The notes beneath the pieces were generated by a model. The model did not search any database. It was not told the DNA's origin and worked only from the letters and a program-made list of their open reading frames with translations. From positions 4,645,541 to 4,709,540 of the forward strand of contig QANY01002976.1 of assembly GCA_003255025.1 (NCBI GenBank): a DNA stretch of 64,000 nt, in the 5' to 3' direction. Below, piece after piece: positions 49,564-61,826 of the stretch (position 1 is its first letter; the number at the start of each line of letters is the position of its first letter). The position numbers were made by a program, and so were the translations under genes. The stretch comes from Datisca glomerata (lineage: Eukaryota > Streptophyta > Magnoliopsida > Cucurbitales > Datiscaceae).

Positions 49564-52500
49564 TTAACCATTTTTGGAGATATGTTTGGCAGGCTGTGGA
49601 ATGTAATAGAGAATGAGACCCAACACAAGAATCACACTCCCAGCAAGGAAGAAGGGACTTAAGCTTGTGCCCTCAGGGAGATATGGCAATGGAAGGGACA
49701 GAATATAAATTGAGACTGGCACTGAAAAAATAAACAATAGAATCTTTAGCTTGTATAAATCTCAGAACTCATCTATACTTTCACAACTGTAATGTACATA
49801 GACGAGGAAAATGTGTATGTAGATAGAAAATGAAGCCTCTAGTGTGTGTTCTCATGACTGTGCGTGTGCGTGCTCGTGTGCGTGAGAGAGTGAGAGAGGG
49901 AGGGGGAGAGAGTACCTGATAGCATCACGGTAAGAGAAGCAACAAGCGCAGAAGAAATTTTCACTACATTGAGCACGGAAATATTGAAAGCCAAATTCGT
50001 AGCAACATAAAGAAGTGGAAGCAATGGAGACCCATCACAACCTGAATTATACGAAGTTGAACGTTTATCATAATAGTAACTCGGGATAAAGATACACCAT
50101 AGACTATTAAAGGGGAGGCACACCGTATAAACTTTCATGTCGTAGGAGTAACTGGTTGCTTCCCAGTCAAGCAGACAATAAATTGTGAACATTTACATGA
50201 TTGATTCTTACCATCTGACAGTGACCCACTAATATATCACTTGCATCTGATTTACTTTTCTCTTGAAATTAGTATGGAAAAGAAAGAAATATGTGATGGA
50301 TTAGATTTTCATTGTTTGGAGTGTTTAGAATATCTTGAAGGAAAATAGTGATATGAAATGACTTTTACTATGTTCATAATTTCTTTCATTTTTCCTCTAA
50401 TTCCACAAATTGTCCAGTTGTCGTCATATCTTTCTTTCCTTTCTATTTTCCCAGATCCAAACATAGCCTTAGATGCCTAAACTTAACCATATAATCGCCA
50501 AGCTTTTCCTTCCCTACAACTACAAATATCCAACAACTCATTGTTTTTTTTGTTAAGTAAGATTTGTATTAGAAAAAAACCCCGAGACAGGGTAATTACA
50601 ACCTAAAAGGGAACTATAAACATAAAGAATGAAGGCTATTCACCCAGTTTTTCTCAAACTGCAACATGGGGAATAGGGTGCACACCCATTATTTAAGAAT
50701 GCCTATAAAGTAAAAAGAAGACTTTACAAAAAGAATTTTCAATCCTCTAAAAAACTCTTTGGTTCCTCTCGTTTCAAATCACCCAAAAGAGTGCATGAAT
50801 GATCACCGTCCAAAAAGACTTGTCCATAGAATCTCCATTAATTGACTGCCAGTACAAAACAGCTTGCTTGATAGAACAAGGCACAACCCATCTAATAGAG
50901 AGGTTGTCCACGACTATCCCCCATAAAGCCCAAGAGAAAGGACAATGCAGAAATAAGTGAGTGTTAGTTTCTGCTCCCTTCTTACACAAAACGCATTTAT
51001 TAGGCATACTAAACCCCCTCCTCTGTAATTGATATCGAATATTGTTTTCCCATTCATTTGGGTTATTATGGGTGAAATAGCAATTTTATAAGTGTGCAGG
51101 ATTTATATGATTTGTTGAATCGAACTTTTAGACATATGCAACTTGCCATTACTAAATTATATAGTTCTTTCTTCACTAAACTGCAATGTAGAAATGTCTG
51201 GAGGAAAACAAAATGCTGGTAGTGATTTAGTAATCGATTCTGCAATTTTCTAAAAGCCCATATTGATAATATCAGAAAATTGCTAATAGAAATATCCGTT
51301 AAGCCAAAGATCCAAGAACAGCACAGATAAAGATAACAGACACATCTAGTGAACACGATAATAAAATGCTTGACTTGCCTGGTTTATTTGCTCCGATATT
51401 TAGGAAGCAACCAACACCACTCATCATATATGTAGGAAGATGGGAAAAAGGTATGCCTTTCATGTTTGAAAGAAAGGGCAGAAGGAGTAGAACGAAAAGA
51501 GCCTGTGAATGAATTTGAGATGTTGGTATCATAATATATAAGGAGCACTGCTGTGAAATCTAGTGATTAACCGCATAAAATTTAAATCACTACTATATTA
51601 AAAGGGAGGGTGTGAGGAGACACATTTTTGGACATTTCTGTCCAACTAATTTAAGTCTTATTCTAACTTTGCCCTTATAATATTGAATGATATTAAGTTT
51701 TTCAATTTTTTACATTATTCAAGTTATAATTCCCAAATGACCTGCAAATTAAATTACAATAATGGAAAACAATTCGTAAAAGACATTATAATATATGTCA
51801 TTTAATAGATAAAAGTTCCACTAAAAATTAGGAACATCAAAAGACATATGGTAATTGACAGGCTCAAATTTGTTATTACTACCTAAATTTAGATCAGTAA
51901 TGATTATTTGTTTAGTTGATTTTCCTTTTATTTTTTATATTATTTTTAATTGGCATATTATCACGTGCAATGCATGTTATTGAAACTAGTTAAAAAAAGC
52001 AGGAGAAGCGATACATTCTTGAAGTAAAATGAAACACATTCAATTTTAAATTGGATGAAAAGAAGCAGAGCATTAAGTTCCATCGTCATTCAGATTGAAG
52101 AACAATAGCTAGAGTTGGCAGAAATCAGAGCTCAAACATGCCAGCAAAAGTTGACAATTCTAACATGCATGTGCATTTGTGATGAGTAAATGTGATATCT
52201 TCACAGTTTCACATACTTAGAGCACAATAACCATAATCCTCTAAAACTCTTCCTCCCATCAAAGTAAACAGCTTAAATTCGAAGGTATTCAACAATTAGT
52301 TCATAGACTAGTCTATGCGAATTTAGATTAAGGAATGTCATTCTTTCAATTAATCATAAAGGCCAGGCTATTACAAACCTGAAATCCAGATCCAAGAGAA
52401 TTGACCACAAATATGTCAAGCGACTTTCCCTACAAGCAAACAGATTGATGATGATATTTAAAAATACCGATGCACGAGTGCTTAAAAATTTAAATGGCCA

Positions 52501-55036
52501 ATTAATCCCAAAAATGAATACTTATACCTTAAGACGTGTTGCAGCATCGAGAAATATAAACTCCTGTTATGAAATACAATAAAGATCTTAATATCAATCA
52601 TATTTGTGAGAGTGAGTATTAGATTTCATGACAGCTATTCCTTATTCAAACCTTGATAATGGATGCACCAGCTTGGAAAGCACTTGAAGCAATCATTAGT
52701 GCTGGCCATAAAAACTCAACTCCAGATAACAACTGACCAGCATTAGACCCACTGAAATAAGAATGACACGAACAACAATAAATTAGGCCATGCAAATCTC
52801 AAATGCACACTACAAGTTTCACTTTGCTTGTCCCTAGCATGACGAAGACAACATTTACTTATTTTCCAGTCAAAGTCACACTCAGTGGATAAGAATTGTA
52901 TGTTCAAAAGCATTTAAGACAATAAGCTGACAAGACAAGAGCCTTGCTCATGCCAAAAGAACATCATCATTGATCTGATATACAATAGAACTAGAGGATT
53001 ATGAATTTCATCCATCAAGAATTATAGTTGAAATTTGAATCATGATAAAATTTCCAATCTGGAAAATATAATCTTTAGAATCTTGTCCACGCATCCAATG
53101 AGAATGTAGGATTTTCAAGGATTTCTAAACAATGATAAAGAAATGGTAGTTGGTGAAGTTCATTACAGGTAAGAAACAAAATGTAGAAAGGTGATATAGA
53201 AAGTAGGAACTGAATGGTCAGAAAAAGGTAATGGAAAAAGAAAGAAAAAGTTGTTGAAAAGAAACTAAACACACAGCTCTTCCTTCTTACGGTATTATTT
53301 TATATGGAGTATTGTTTTCTTTAGTTCAGAACCCTAAAATTCTTTTTCTTCTTTTTTTTTCTTTCAAGCTAAACGTGTATAACAACACTTACATCGTTTT
53401 TATTAATTTTATGCGTAGTAGAGAAGAATAGTATGGTACCCTGCAACTGCTACCATGACACCAGCAGTTACAACTAAGCAGCCAGCGATCTGATTGAATG
53501 AGTACCTCCTACCCAATAGTAGAGCAGAGAAGGCCAGCTGCCACACCAGAAAGGTCTACAACAAAACCAAATATTAAGAAATATTTTAATGGAAAGAAAA
53601 AGAAAACATGGAAATAAGTTACGTTTATGATTAATGCATTTGTTATAAATCACAATATTCTGATTTTCCTTGCCATGAAAGAGAGACTAAAATTTGTAAA
53701 TGCCATAACTGAGAAAAGAAATTGGTCATCGAAGGCAAGTATATTGCGGAGCAACTAAGATTGCATCAGTTTTACAATCAAATCAAAATTTTGAACAAAA
53801 TTAGAATTTGGAAGCATTTAGGACAGATCATGAACTTGTCAAAGAGATACAATTCAGATAAATCACAAAAGAAGCCCATTTTTCCTATAATAATCAGAAG
53901 TACCAGACTGTTTTGAGGATCTTTTTTGGAATAATCATACTTTGCCAAAAAGAAAAGAATAAGTACCTGACTCAATATTGGTATGGCCGGTCCAGGAAGC
54001 ATGGCTGTGGAATGTGCATAGCATTTAGTACAAATACCATAATTGAACACACAAAAAAATTGATATTCACCGGTTCTTTTCACGGTTCATACCACAAAGA
54101 AAAACCTAGTGATTCTACTCTAATCTAAGCTATCGAAAAACTATTCAAATAGTGAAATTTAGTGGAATAAGGCACAACAAAAGAAGACCCACCGACTAGT
54201 TGATCATAAATAGATAGCACATTCCAAAATTAAATAGAAAAAAAACGCTGATACCTCCGGCAGCCATCCCAAGTGCAACTCCAAGCGCTTCTAAAATGCC
54301 AATGGCCATGAAACGTGATTTAGGAAGACCTATCATCTCGTCAGTCACAATCCCCGCTCTATACCTTAGATATAATATGCTAAAATATATAATCACGTAC
54401 CTGCACCGTCACATTAAAGGCTGGAGAATTTCAATATTTCGCATTTTGAATACAGAAATAAAGGTCAAACTGTAATATTTGCTCGGTACAGCAATGCATT
54501 ACCAAAAACGAAAAGCAACAACGATAAAGCAATTTAGATTGTAGAGCTTGCCCGAAGGTAGTGAACTGAGCTAAGAAAAACGGGTATTGCTTCATGGGGA
54601 CAAGAGCGAGCTTGTAGAGCACACGGTTCGCAACCGCTAGCGTTGAAGTAATTACGGAGCTTAGTACAACGAGCTTAGCATTAGAGGGGAATTGCGACTC
54701 GTGGTTTGAAGCTCGAACTCTGAAAATGGGGTTCTTCGACGAGCTGGTTCCAATATGACTGTTTTGCCTGGGCATGAGATTTCCATTTGACAGAGATGAT
54801 GGATGCAGCAAAGAGCGACTGGCATCCTGAGGGAAAGGCATTGAGATGATAGAGCGGAAGGTTGGGCCATTGACGATGGAGATGTGAGGTTGATGAGTAG
54901 GGAGGAGGTACGTAATCGATGAAATCGACGTCTTTGAACAAACACCCATGAAATTGATTTTCGCAGTGACGGAGAATTGAGACAGAGCCACCGGCCACGT
55001 TTGTAATCGCTCAGCTACTTGGAAAATGTCAACCAT
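49564..55036 (-). CDS. CLT: CRT-like plastid thiol transporter (CLT family)
   Basis: Ten exons in phase on the - strand: 55036-54552, 54400-54255, 54004-53967, 53555-53440, 52751-52652, 52563-52528, 52429-52379, 51502-51379, 50041-49916 and 49721-49564 (TAA). Eight of the nine-exon junction set are ordinary in phase, but introns 1 and 8 begin with GC (GG|GCAAGC and CCAG|GCAAGT), classic GC-AG introns. The first about 130 residues are Ser-rich with few acidic residues, as in a plastid transit peptide; the start could instead be ATG 54949 (430 aa) rather than ATG 55036 (459 aa). The rest is a ten-helix drug/metabolite-transporter type membrane protein: YFSILYLRYRAGIVTDEM, LEALGVALGMAAGG, LPGPAIPILSQTFLVWQ, GCLVVTAGVMVAVAG and VKISSALVASLTVML. 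Relatives of the malaria chloroquine-resistance transporter, plant CLTs export gamma-glutamylcysteine and glutathione across the plastid envelope. The member is probably CLT2-like, by synteny only. Confidence 0.92.
49850..49915. repeat. GT/GA-rich microsatellite touching the CLT exon 9 donor
   Basis: A GTGCGTGTGCGTG run passes into GAGAGAGTGAGAGAGGGAG and ends at the exon 9 donor (exon end 49916). On the transcript it is a CT- and CA-rich stretch starting with GTACTCTCTCCC, so length changes would fall directly in the intron start. Confidence 0.8.
50260..50470. mobile_element. Possible MITE in CLT intron 8
   Basis: The left part has GGAAAAGAAAGAAATATG and the right part ATATCTTTCTTTCC in inverted order around an AT-rich centre, followed by CCAAACATAGCC, a border sequence common to plant MITEs. 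The ends are too decayed for a family assignment. Confidence 0.4.
50545..51060 (-). mobile_element. 5'-truncated LINE fragment in CLT intron 8
   Basis: On the - strand the open stretch 51007-50774 reads MPNKCVLCKKGAETNTHLFL, then HCPFSWALWG and DKSFWTVIIHALFWVI, the zf-RVT finger and C-terminus of a plant LINE ORF2. The 3' side ends at 50545 with a tail AATACAAATCTTACTTAAC and A run. It lies in the sense orientation of CLT. Confidence 0.78.
51587..51989 (+). mobile_element. 403-bp non-autonomous Helitron in CLT intron 8
   Basis: All structural marks are present: 5' TC with TCACTACTATATTAAAAGGG, a 3' hairpin ACGTGC-AAT-GCATGT (51963-51977), and the 3' end CTAG (51986-51989) about ten bases after the hairpin. 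The element sits between A (51586) and T (51990), the AT target expected for Helitrons, with no target duplication. The inside is AT-rich with no ORF. Confidence 0.85.
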
Positions 55037-55093
55037 CAATGAGAGATTTTGACCCAAAAAAAGAGAGATTTTCACATACAGGCTACAGACCAT

Positions 55094-56940
55094 TTGGAAA
55101 CAAAAAAGAGACTGCAGCCAGTAGAAATACTTCGGTAAAAAAACGAAATAAGAACTACTTGATTTTTATAAAAACAAAATATGATTTTTTTTTAAAAAAA
55201 TTACCAGAAACGAAATTCTGACGTTAATATTAATAAGTGATAGATGATGGTTTAATAAAATATTTTAATTAGACACTGACCAGTAGTCATCAAATTTAAC
55301 AGAAAAATTCTTAATCAAATAGTCAACTTAATATTTTTCTTGTAAAAAAAACTTGAATTTCCTTTTGTTAAAAAAGGGTCTTGAAAACGTTTTTTTTCCT
55401 TTCATAGGGGTCTGTTTATAAAAATTTCTAAAAAAATAATTTTACAACTCTAGTATTTTTAATGAAATTTAGCCTTTTATAATAGAAAATACTAAATTAT
55501 TCTTTTTATTTGAAAGTTTTCCGCTAATCTTGGTGTCTCCTAGACGATGATCTATCCAAATTATTCGCTAGATTGCGGTGTAATACGTATTAATTTTAAA
55601 GTCAAATTGAAAAAACATGATCTAGCAGACAAATTTTATTATACTATGATCTAGCAAGAACCAACTTAATCAATTCCCTATACAAATATCATATTTTGAT
55701 AAAAAGTAAACAATATTCCTAATTTCATTTTTTTTCTTTGTTAGGAGTCTTTCCACCACAATTTCTCACCATAAATCTAACTAGATGAATAAAAAATGCT
55801 AAAATACAAAATCCTTACCCATTAAATTTTTACAATTAAGTCTATTTTACATAAAAGCAGCTAATTTTAGTGCCTTTATGCTATTCATTTATAATTTTTT
55901 TTTGTTCAGCTTGTTATCATCTTTCAATTAATTCTTAATGTACTTAAATTAAAAGATGAGTAACTAATAGCCAACTCAATTTTTTGTTATATAATTAATG
56001 TTACTGTAAACATGAAGGTTCGTACACGTTAATTTAGAGATGTTGATAGAGTAAAATTACTTAATCATTACTTGTTCATACACCTTTTACTTAATCATTG
56101 TTTGTTCGTTAATAGTTTGTAAAATTAATTACTACATAAGATTAATTTTTAGTGTAGGTGTTTCCATAGAGTAAGAATTCCCAAACGTGTGCCACCAACC
56201 TCACATAACAAACCTGCTCCACCGAGTTTCTCGAAAACGTCTTCGAGCTCAAGGAAAATCATGTTAATGGCTAGCTCATGTTAGCTCAGCTCTAGGATTT
56301 TACCCGTCAGGAGCCTAAGACATTATGCCACTGTCATCATTTGACTTAGGGAATCTTCTAAGTGGTATATGGTGAATGAATCACATAAATTATATCTCTC
56401 TTCATCACTTTTCTTCTTTAGTTTTCTAGGAGATAGAATGTGGAGTTCGAGTGCTTCATTCAGATTACGATGAAACATCCTAATCGTGGGGAGTCCCTTC
56501 CTCAAAGCTAGAATTTTGGATCATGATAATTTTTTAGAGAAAAATGGGTCTGTTAATATGTGAAACTCACACAACGTAATCTTATTCTAAGGAAGAGTTT
56601 TGGGATGGCTTAAAAGTTGAATTCGCACAGACGACGTCAATAAATACTGCTAAAATCTGCGGGTAACGTGTCCTACGTAGGTGAGTAATTTTTCTCACAT
56701 AAAGTAGCCAAAGGAACTCAATGAAAAGCAGGACTAGTGGGCGAGTCCTTGCCTAAGAATCTTCAATACATAAGTCAAAACTCTATGTGAGTTTTGGTAG
56801 AGTAACTCAGCTCAAGAAATCTCACACCCCTGAATGTGATAAGGTAGCAGAGTCTGAAAGAAGGTAAAACGCTTCCTCAACATTCTGCATAAACGAAAAG
56901 GAGGAGGAAGCTGATCAGAGTAAGGTACCAAAATAAAATA
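55094..56940. other. Gene-free AT-rich interval upstream of CLT
   Basis: The first bases hold the CLT promoter. From 55200 to 56160 the sequence is very AT-rich with no ORF or element recognised. From 56160 to 56940 the base composition rises and may be untranslated or LTR sequence of the gypsy relic that follows, but no boundary could be set. Confidence 0.45.
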
Positions 56941-56944
56941 AAAA

Positions 56945-57560
56945 AAGACTAGGGAGGAATTTTCAGCCGGACATAGTGAAAATAGTTAAGTAGATAGAGA
57001 ATACTGCTAAGAACGTCGAGCTCAGGGCTCAAACAAAAGAACTGATGGATGAATGGGGGAAGTTTAAGAAAGAGATAGGAGACAAAGATGGAGCATCCTT
57101 AGATGTACTACAAGAGAAAAATGAGTCCCCGTTTTCAGGAGAAATAGTCAAGCTCCCTATCAAATTAAAGATGACTTCTATCATGCATTATGATGTGATG
57201 AAAGATCAATTAGGGCACCTAGATAATTATCGTACATACATTTTGGCAATCTCATGTGCAAAGTATTCCCTCTAACGTTGATTGAGCAACACAAAATTGG
57301 TTAAGGCAGCTGAAGCGAGCTTGAATCATTTTTTCCCCGAAATTTCATGTTTGTTTGCTAGACAATATTAGAGGGGTTAGAGAGCAAAGAAAATGGAGCT
57401 GCTACTTACTTACCATTAAAAAAACAAGGTGAAACCTAAAGAGAATACATGATATTCAATACCAAAGTGTTGCAAGGACTAGAGATTACTGTTGATGCAA
57501 AGAATATAACAGTACACATGTCCAACGATAGTGGGCTGAAAACCTGCACACCACAAATAA
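56945..57560 (+). pseudogene. Ty3/gypsy gag relic, N-terminal part
   Basis: From 57045 MDEWGKFKKEIGDKDG leads to SPFSGEIVKLPIKLKM and HYDVMKDQLGHLDNY, the typical plant gypsy gag opening (SPF..EI..P.P..FK.P....YDG..DP..HL). Shifted frames downstream give FPLTLIEQH and then SCLFARQY, RAKKMELLLTY and REYM (57260-57450), matching the gag core. Stops and frameshifts are frequent. This is a plant LTR retrotransposon relic, not an infectious virus. Confidence 0.7.
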
Positions 57561-57579
57561 ATGAGCCCTAAGAGCAAGG

Positions 57580-58245
57580 ATGACCGGGGGTGGTTTCCTC
57601 GTCTAAAGGTCTTTGATGCCTAAGTTAGGTGTAAGTATATATTTATGCAGCGGTTCTTTATCTCTATTTTCAGCTTACCTTCTCTTCGGGTAGGAGGGGT
57701 ATGTTTACCTGTGGTCTTGCTAAGTGAAGCGTTCTAGAGAAGCTGGGTGATGTGACGTATGACCTCTATGGACGAGTAGGGGCGACATTTAATGTGTTTG
57801 TCCCTCGAGCTGATATAAAGAGAGTGGGCATTCAATGCTGATGTGCCCCAAGTTGACATGAGAGGGGACGAGGTGATAGGATTGAGGTTGGTCTAACATA
57901 CCTTTATGTTGATTGAACATGCCGGATAGCTAGTCCAATAGGAGGAAGTCATGTTGATACTTACTTTCGACATGTAATGATGGTGCTGACGTGGGATATA
58001 TAGTCTCTCGAGCTCTTTAGTTGGTTTCATTCGCCCAATGACCTTCACTAGCTCTGGTCCGTGTTGCCCGACCTGATGTGGATTACTGAAGATAGGTCGG
58101 GCTAGGTACCCTACCTACGCGACGAAGCTCAATTGCCTCTGGTTAGTGAAGATTTATTGTGTTGGGACACACGACACTACTCTATTGGGTGGCAGGAAAT
58201 GCCCATAACGATTACTATGGTCCTTGATAAAAAAAACTACAAACT
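57580..58245. mobile_element. LTR-like GC-richer segment interrupting the gag relic
   Basis: The segment is richer in GC than its surroundings and has features common in plant gypsy LTRs: a start region with GATGACCGGGGGTGGTTTCC and TTTGATGCCTAAGTTAGG, repeated TGACGT motifs, and an end region with GGCAGGAAATGCCC. The gag reading resumes to its right, so it looks like a solo LTR inserted into the relic. Terminal repeats and target duplication were not defined. Confidence 0.4.
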
Positions 58246-58249
58246 CACT

Positions 58250-58430
58250 TCTAAAACTCTAGACCATAGCTCAGAAGTAAATGAGCATTGAGAATATTTT
58301 AAGTCATAAAGACTAAAGGGAAGGAACTAGTACTACATGCTAAAAGAAGAGATCCAAGAGCTGATAAGAGAACTGATGTGGTCTAGGCTTAAAATAAAAC
58401 CAGACACAAGCCCGAGTTGAGGGGAGCTCA
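58250..58430 (+). pseudogene. Ty3/gypsy gag relic, C-terminal part
   Basis: In broken frames it reads HxEYFKSHKD and then EEIQELIREL, the equivalent of the gag tail (YCEYHxxxGHxTEDCxxLKxEIEELI). It would continue the gag relic that ends at 57560. Confidence 0.5.
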
Positions 58431-60480
58431 ACTCTGAGTAAGAATGAGGGAAAAACTCTTAACTGGTGAGAAAGTATGCCTCTTACACGCAGCTGATGGT
58501 TCCAAATGAGTAGATTCCAACACCATTAAAGATAAAAATATGGTTATGCTTTCAAGGGTGATTCAAACTCCAGATGACAAAACGAGCAATAATAAGTATT
58601 GTCACTACCATCAAGATGCAAGTCATACAAAAACTGATGTTTTGACCTGAGAGAAGAATTGAGTCATTGACCCAGAGAGGTGTCTTAAAAGAATTTGTGA
58701 ATAGTAGAAAGAGCATATGTGAAACACGTTCTCGCAAGCAAGAAACTGCTGATATTCGAGCCTGAGGAGTTTCTCGTTGCTCATGGTTTAGAGAATCGAG
58801 ATTTGATTGAACAAGACTTTCTTTTGGATTCTTATGAAAACTTTGGATTATTCATAAATATAATTCAAAAGAGATGGTAAGCGGTTTGATTATAGCAAGG
58901 GAATGTGTTAAGCACCCTCGAGTATCCATGTTTCTAAGGTTGCTGACTTTAATTAATAACTTTTTATGGGAGTGGTAGAATTGACATGTGCTTCACACAT
59001 ATTTACGTAATTTATAATACATGTAAGAGGCATAACAATATTACGAAAATGATATTTTAATATAAATCTTAAATATATTTCTTATCATTGACTTACAGTT
59101 TACATATCATCATGTTATTATTAAAAATATTTCATCATTCTTCTTCTCAACAAACAATGAAAATTAAAGTTTTAGTTTCACAAGGAAACTTAGAGTTATA
59201 CATATTGATGTGTAAGTATAAATTTTTACCTTTGTAAGAGAATTTATTTGCAGACGATCTTTTTTGTGCAAACTTGACCATTAACATTATGGTTGAAAAA
59301 TGTTCAAAGGTATTTTTATACTTTCTTTGGTTCACATGAATATAAATTATTTCCTTCTTGTTCATTGGTGGTGTGGTTTTAAATAACGTTTTTTTAGAAA
59401 TTATATAAAATAGACAAATTTTGAAATACAATTTAAGAAACATTTGTTTTTTTTTCAAACATTAAATAAATAAATAATATAACTTTTATTTTTAAAAGAA
59501 TTATTTTATTTTTAATAAAATAGAATAATTGAAAAAAATAGACAAAAATGATTTTTCATTAAAAAGAGAAAAAATGGAGAGGGATAATAATAATAAAGGG
59601 TAAAAAAAGTAGTACATATTGATGGTTGGCTAAAAAAATTCTAAAGCACCAGATTGTGTTAAATTGTAGTTTATGATGTGGCTTTAGTTGCCACTTATCT
59701 ATATATATAATATGAGGGAGTATAAGAAATTGCCATTTGTCTATATTTATAATTTTTTCTCACCTCTACTCATGTTTAGAGAAAGAAGATTGAGCTTGAG
59801 ACCGCGACAATTGAATAGAGTATCCCATTTCCATGTATACAAACAAATATATGACAAAAATTAAATATTAAAATCTAAACAACAACATTAACTATGAAAT
59901 TTCATTTATCTCAAGATACATTGAGAGAATGATGATGAAGAAAGTTAACTTGGGTTAGTGGCTATTGGCTATTGTGTCAGAATGGCTCGGAGCTCAACCA
60001 TCAGCGAATCACTCATAGCCTTTCAGTAGATGGTGCAACAAGTGGAAGTCTATTACCCACCGGATGCTTCAATGTTTTCAAATAAAAAAAAGTTTAACTC
60101 ATCCTCTATTTTTTTTAACTTTAATTCATCCTCCATTAACTTAAAAAATAAAACTATAATTTTTTTTCAATTGAAAAAGTCATTCAACGGCCTTTTCCTC
60201 TTACTCTTAAAAAAAACTATCCCTAAGAGATATCTTTTTTTAAACCTCGATAAAATTTCAATCTTATACCTACTACACTCTACCAACGAAGTGCCAATAC
60301 TAGTATATAAAATTAATTAAAAAATCTGGGGAATAAGTCATCTACTAGTATATAAAATTAATTAAAAAAAATTCCGTCCATTATAACTAGAGCATTTTCT
60401 ATTCTATTCAAATTCCCAATAGTTTCAATTAGATATTTATAATTAATTTAAATTTTATATGTTGGATATCTAGCTTTTCA
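58431..60480. other. Gene-free interval
   Basis: From 58431 to 58850 is probably more of the gypsy relic, though no domain could be read. From 58850 it is very AT-rich. TCTATATATATAATATGAGG at about 59698 and TCTACTAGTATATAAAATTA at about 60349 look like Helitron 5' ends but no matching 3' ends were found. A 25-bp direct repeat of the second motif lies at 60297. Confidence 0.4.
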
Positions 60481-60484
60481 TCTT

Positions 60485-60915
60485 CCAATTTATAGTTCTT
60501 GAGTATTTCACATACATGAACTTAGTTATTAAATAATTAAGATCAATTTTCAATTAAAGGATGTGAATAAGTTTTCAGTTATCACTATAATTAGTATATT
60601 TTATTTTTTCAGTTATCATTATAATTAGTATATTTTATTTTTCAAATTCTTACCTTTTAATTTATTGTTCTTGAATATTTAATATGTATGACCTTAGTTA
60701 AATGATTAAGATCAATTTCTAATAAAATGATGTGAATAGGTTTCCGGTTATCACTATAATTAGTATTTTTTTTCAAATTCTTACCTTCCAATTTATTGTT
60801 CTTGAATATTTAATATATATGAACTTAGTTAAATGATTAAGATCAATTTTCAATTAAATGTTATGAATAGGTTTCCAGTTATTACTATAATTAGTATATT
60901 TTTTCAATTTCTTAG
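60485..60915. repeat. AT-rich tandem repeat, about 131-bp unit, three copies
   Basis: Units are marked by TTATTGTTCTTGAATATTTA (starts about 60490, 60662 and 60793), each followed by AACTTAGTTAAATGATTAAG-like and TTATCACTATAATTAGTAT blocks. The first unit carries an extra internal duplication of the TATAATTAGTATATTTTATT block, which makes the first spacing 172 instead of 131. Confidence 0.8.
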
Positions 60916-61826
60916 CCAAAATTGCATTTGATGTTATAGAATATAATGACCTTCATAGTTCTTGTCTCGTTATGTCATTCAAATTATGTTGGTCGTTTAG
61001 TAAATAATTCATTCATGTATGTTCTATTATGACTTGTTTGAACTTTGGAATTTATGAAGAAAACAAAATAAGAGGGAAATTAAGAAAATTGAAGAAAAGT
61101 GATCTTAATTATTATAGTTGTATAAGTCATACATTACCATTAATTTCAAATGTAAACATTTGCATGTCCAATTGCAAAACTCACTTTATTGTCATCTACA
61201 TATTCTCACATAGATATTATCACACGTAGTGCTTTTTATTAATTGTTTTTTGTTATTTTAAATATTAAAAAAATTGAAGTGAATGAATAAAACTAAAATC
61301 CTATATGAATGGTTTCAAGTAAGATTGCATTCAATGACATAATCATGGAGCATGGGCATCAAGGATTTTTTAAGACATCTGCAATGAATATATAACTTTT
61401 TGTAACATAACATTTCATGAATTATAAGTCAAAGCTAAACATTTGTATTTCTTTTCATTTGAATAAGACCATATTAACTAACAACACATACGTGATTAAT
61501 GTAATATAAAAAATACATGTCAGACATTGTGTGGACAATTAAAAAGTCATTAAAACAATAGAACAAAGAAGCTACTACTTTTCAGTTTTTATTTTCTCCC
61601 TATGTTATGGTCTCTTCCATTTTCAAATAAACTTGATGAAGTGTATGTACTCGTTACTTCTTGAACAATAAGATATTTTCTTGCTCTGTCTCTTTCATTC
61701 CTTTCATCAATCTTAACCATGAATATATATTCTTTGTTATTTGACAGAATCAGATTCCTGTAGAACTGAGATTTTTCTTTTTTCTCAATTTACATAATTA
61801 AGAGGTAAAAAAATATTAGTATTGTA
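60916..61826. other. Gene-free AT-rich interval
   Basis: No ORF with family features, repeat or element end was recognised. The frame at 61029-61229 looks like chance. Confidence 0.45.

Noticed and set aside
54431..55093. CLT exon 1 starting at the upstream ATG 55093 and reading through 54552
   Set aside because: Reading past 54552 ends soon after without family similarity, and a GC donor there restores the conserved TFG-YV join; the ATG at 55093 gives an N-terminus unlike a transit peptide, though it cannot be fully excluded.
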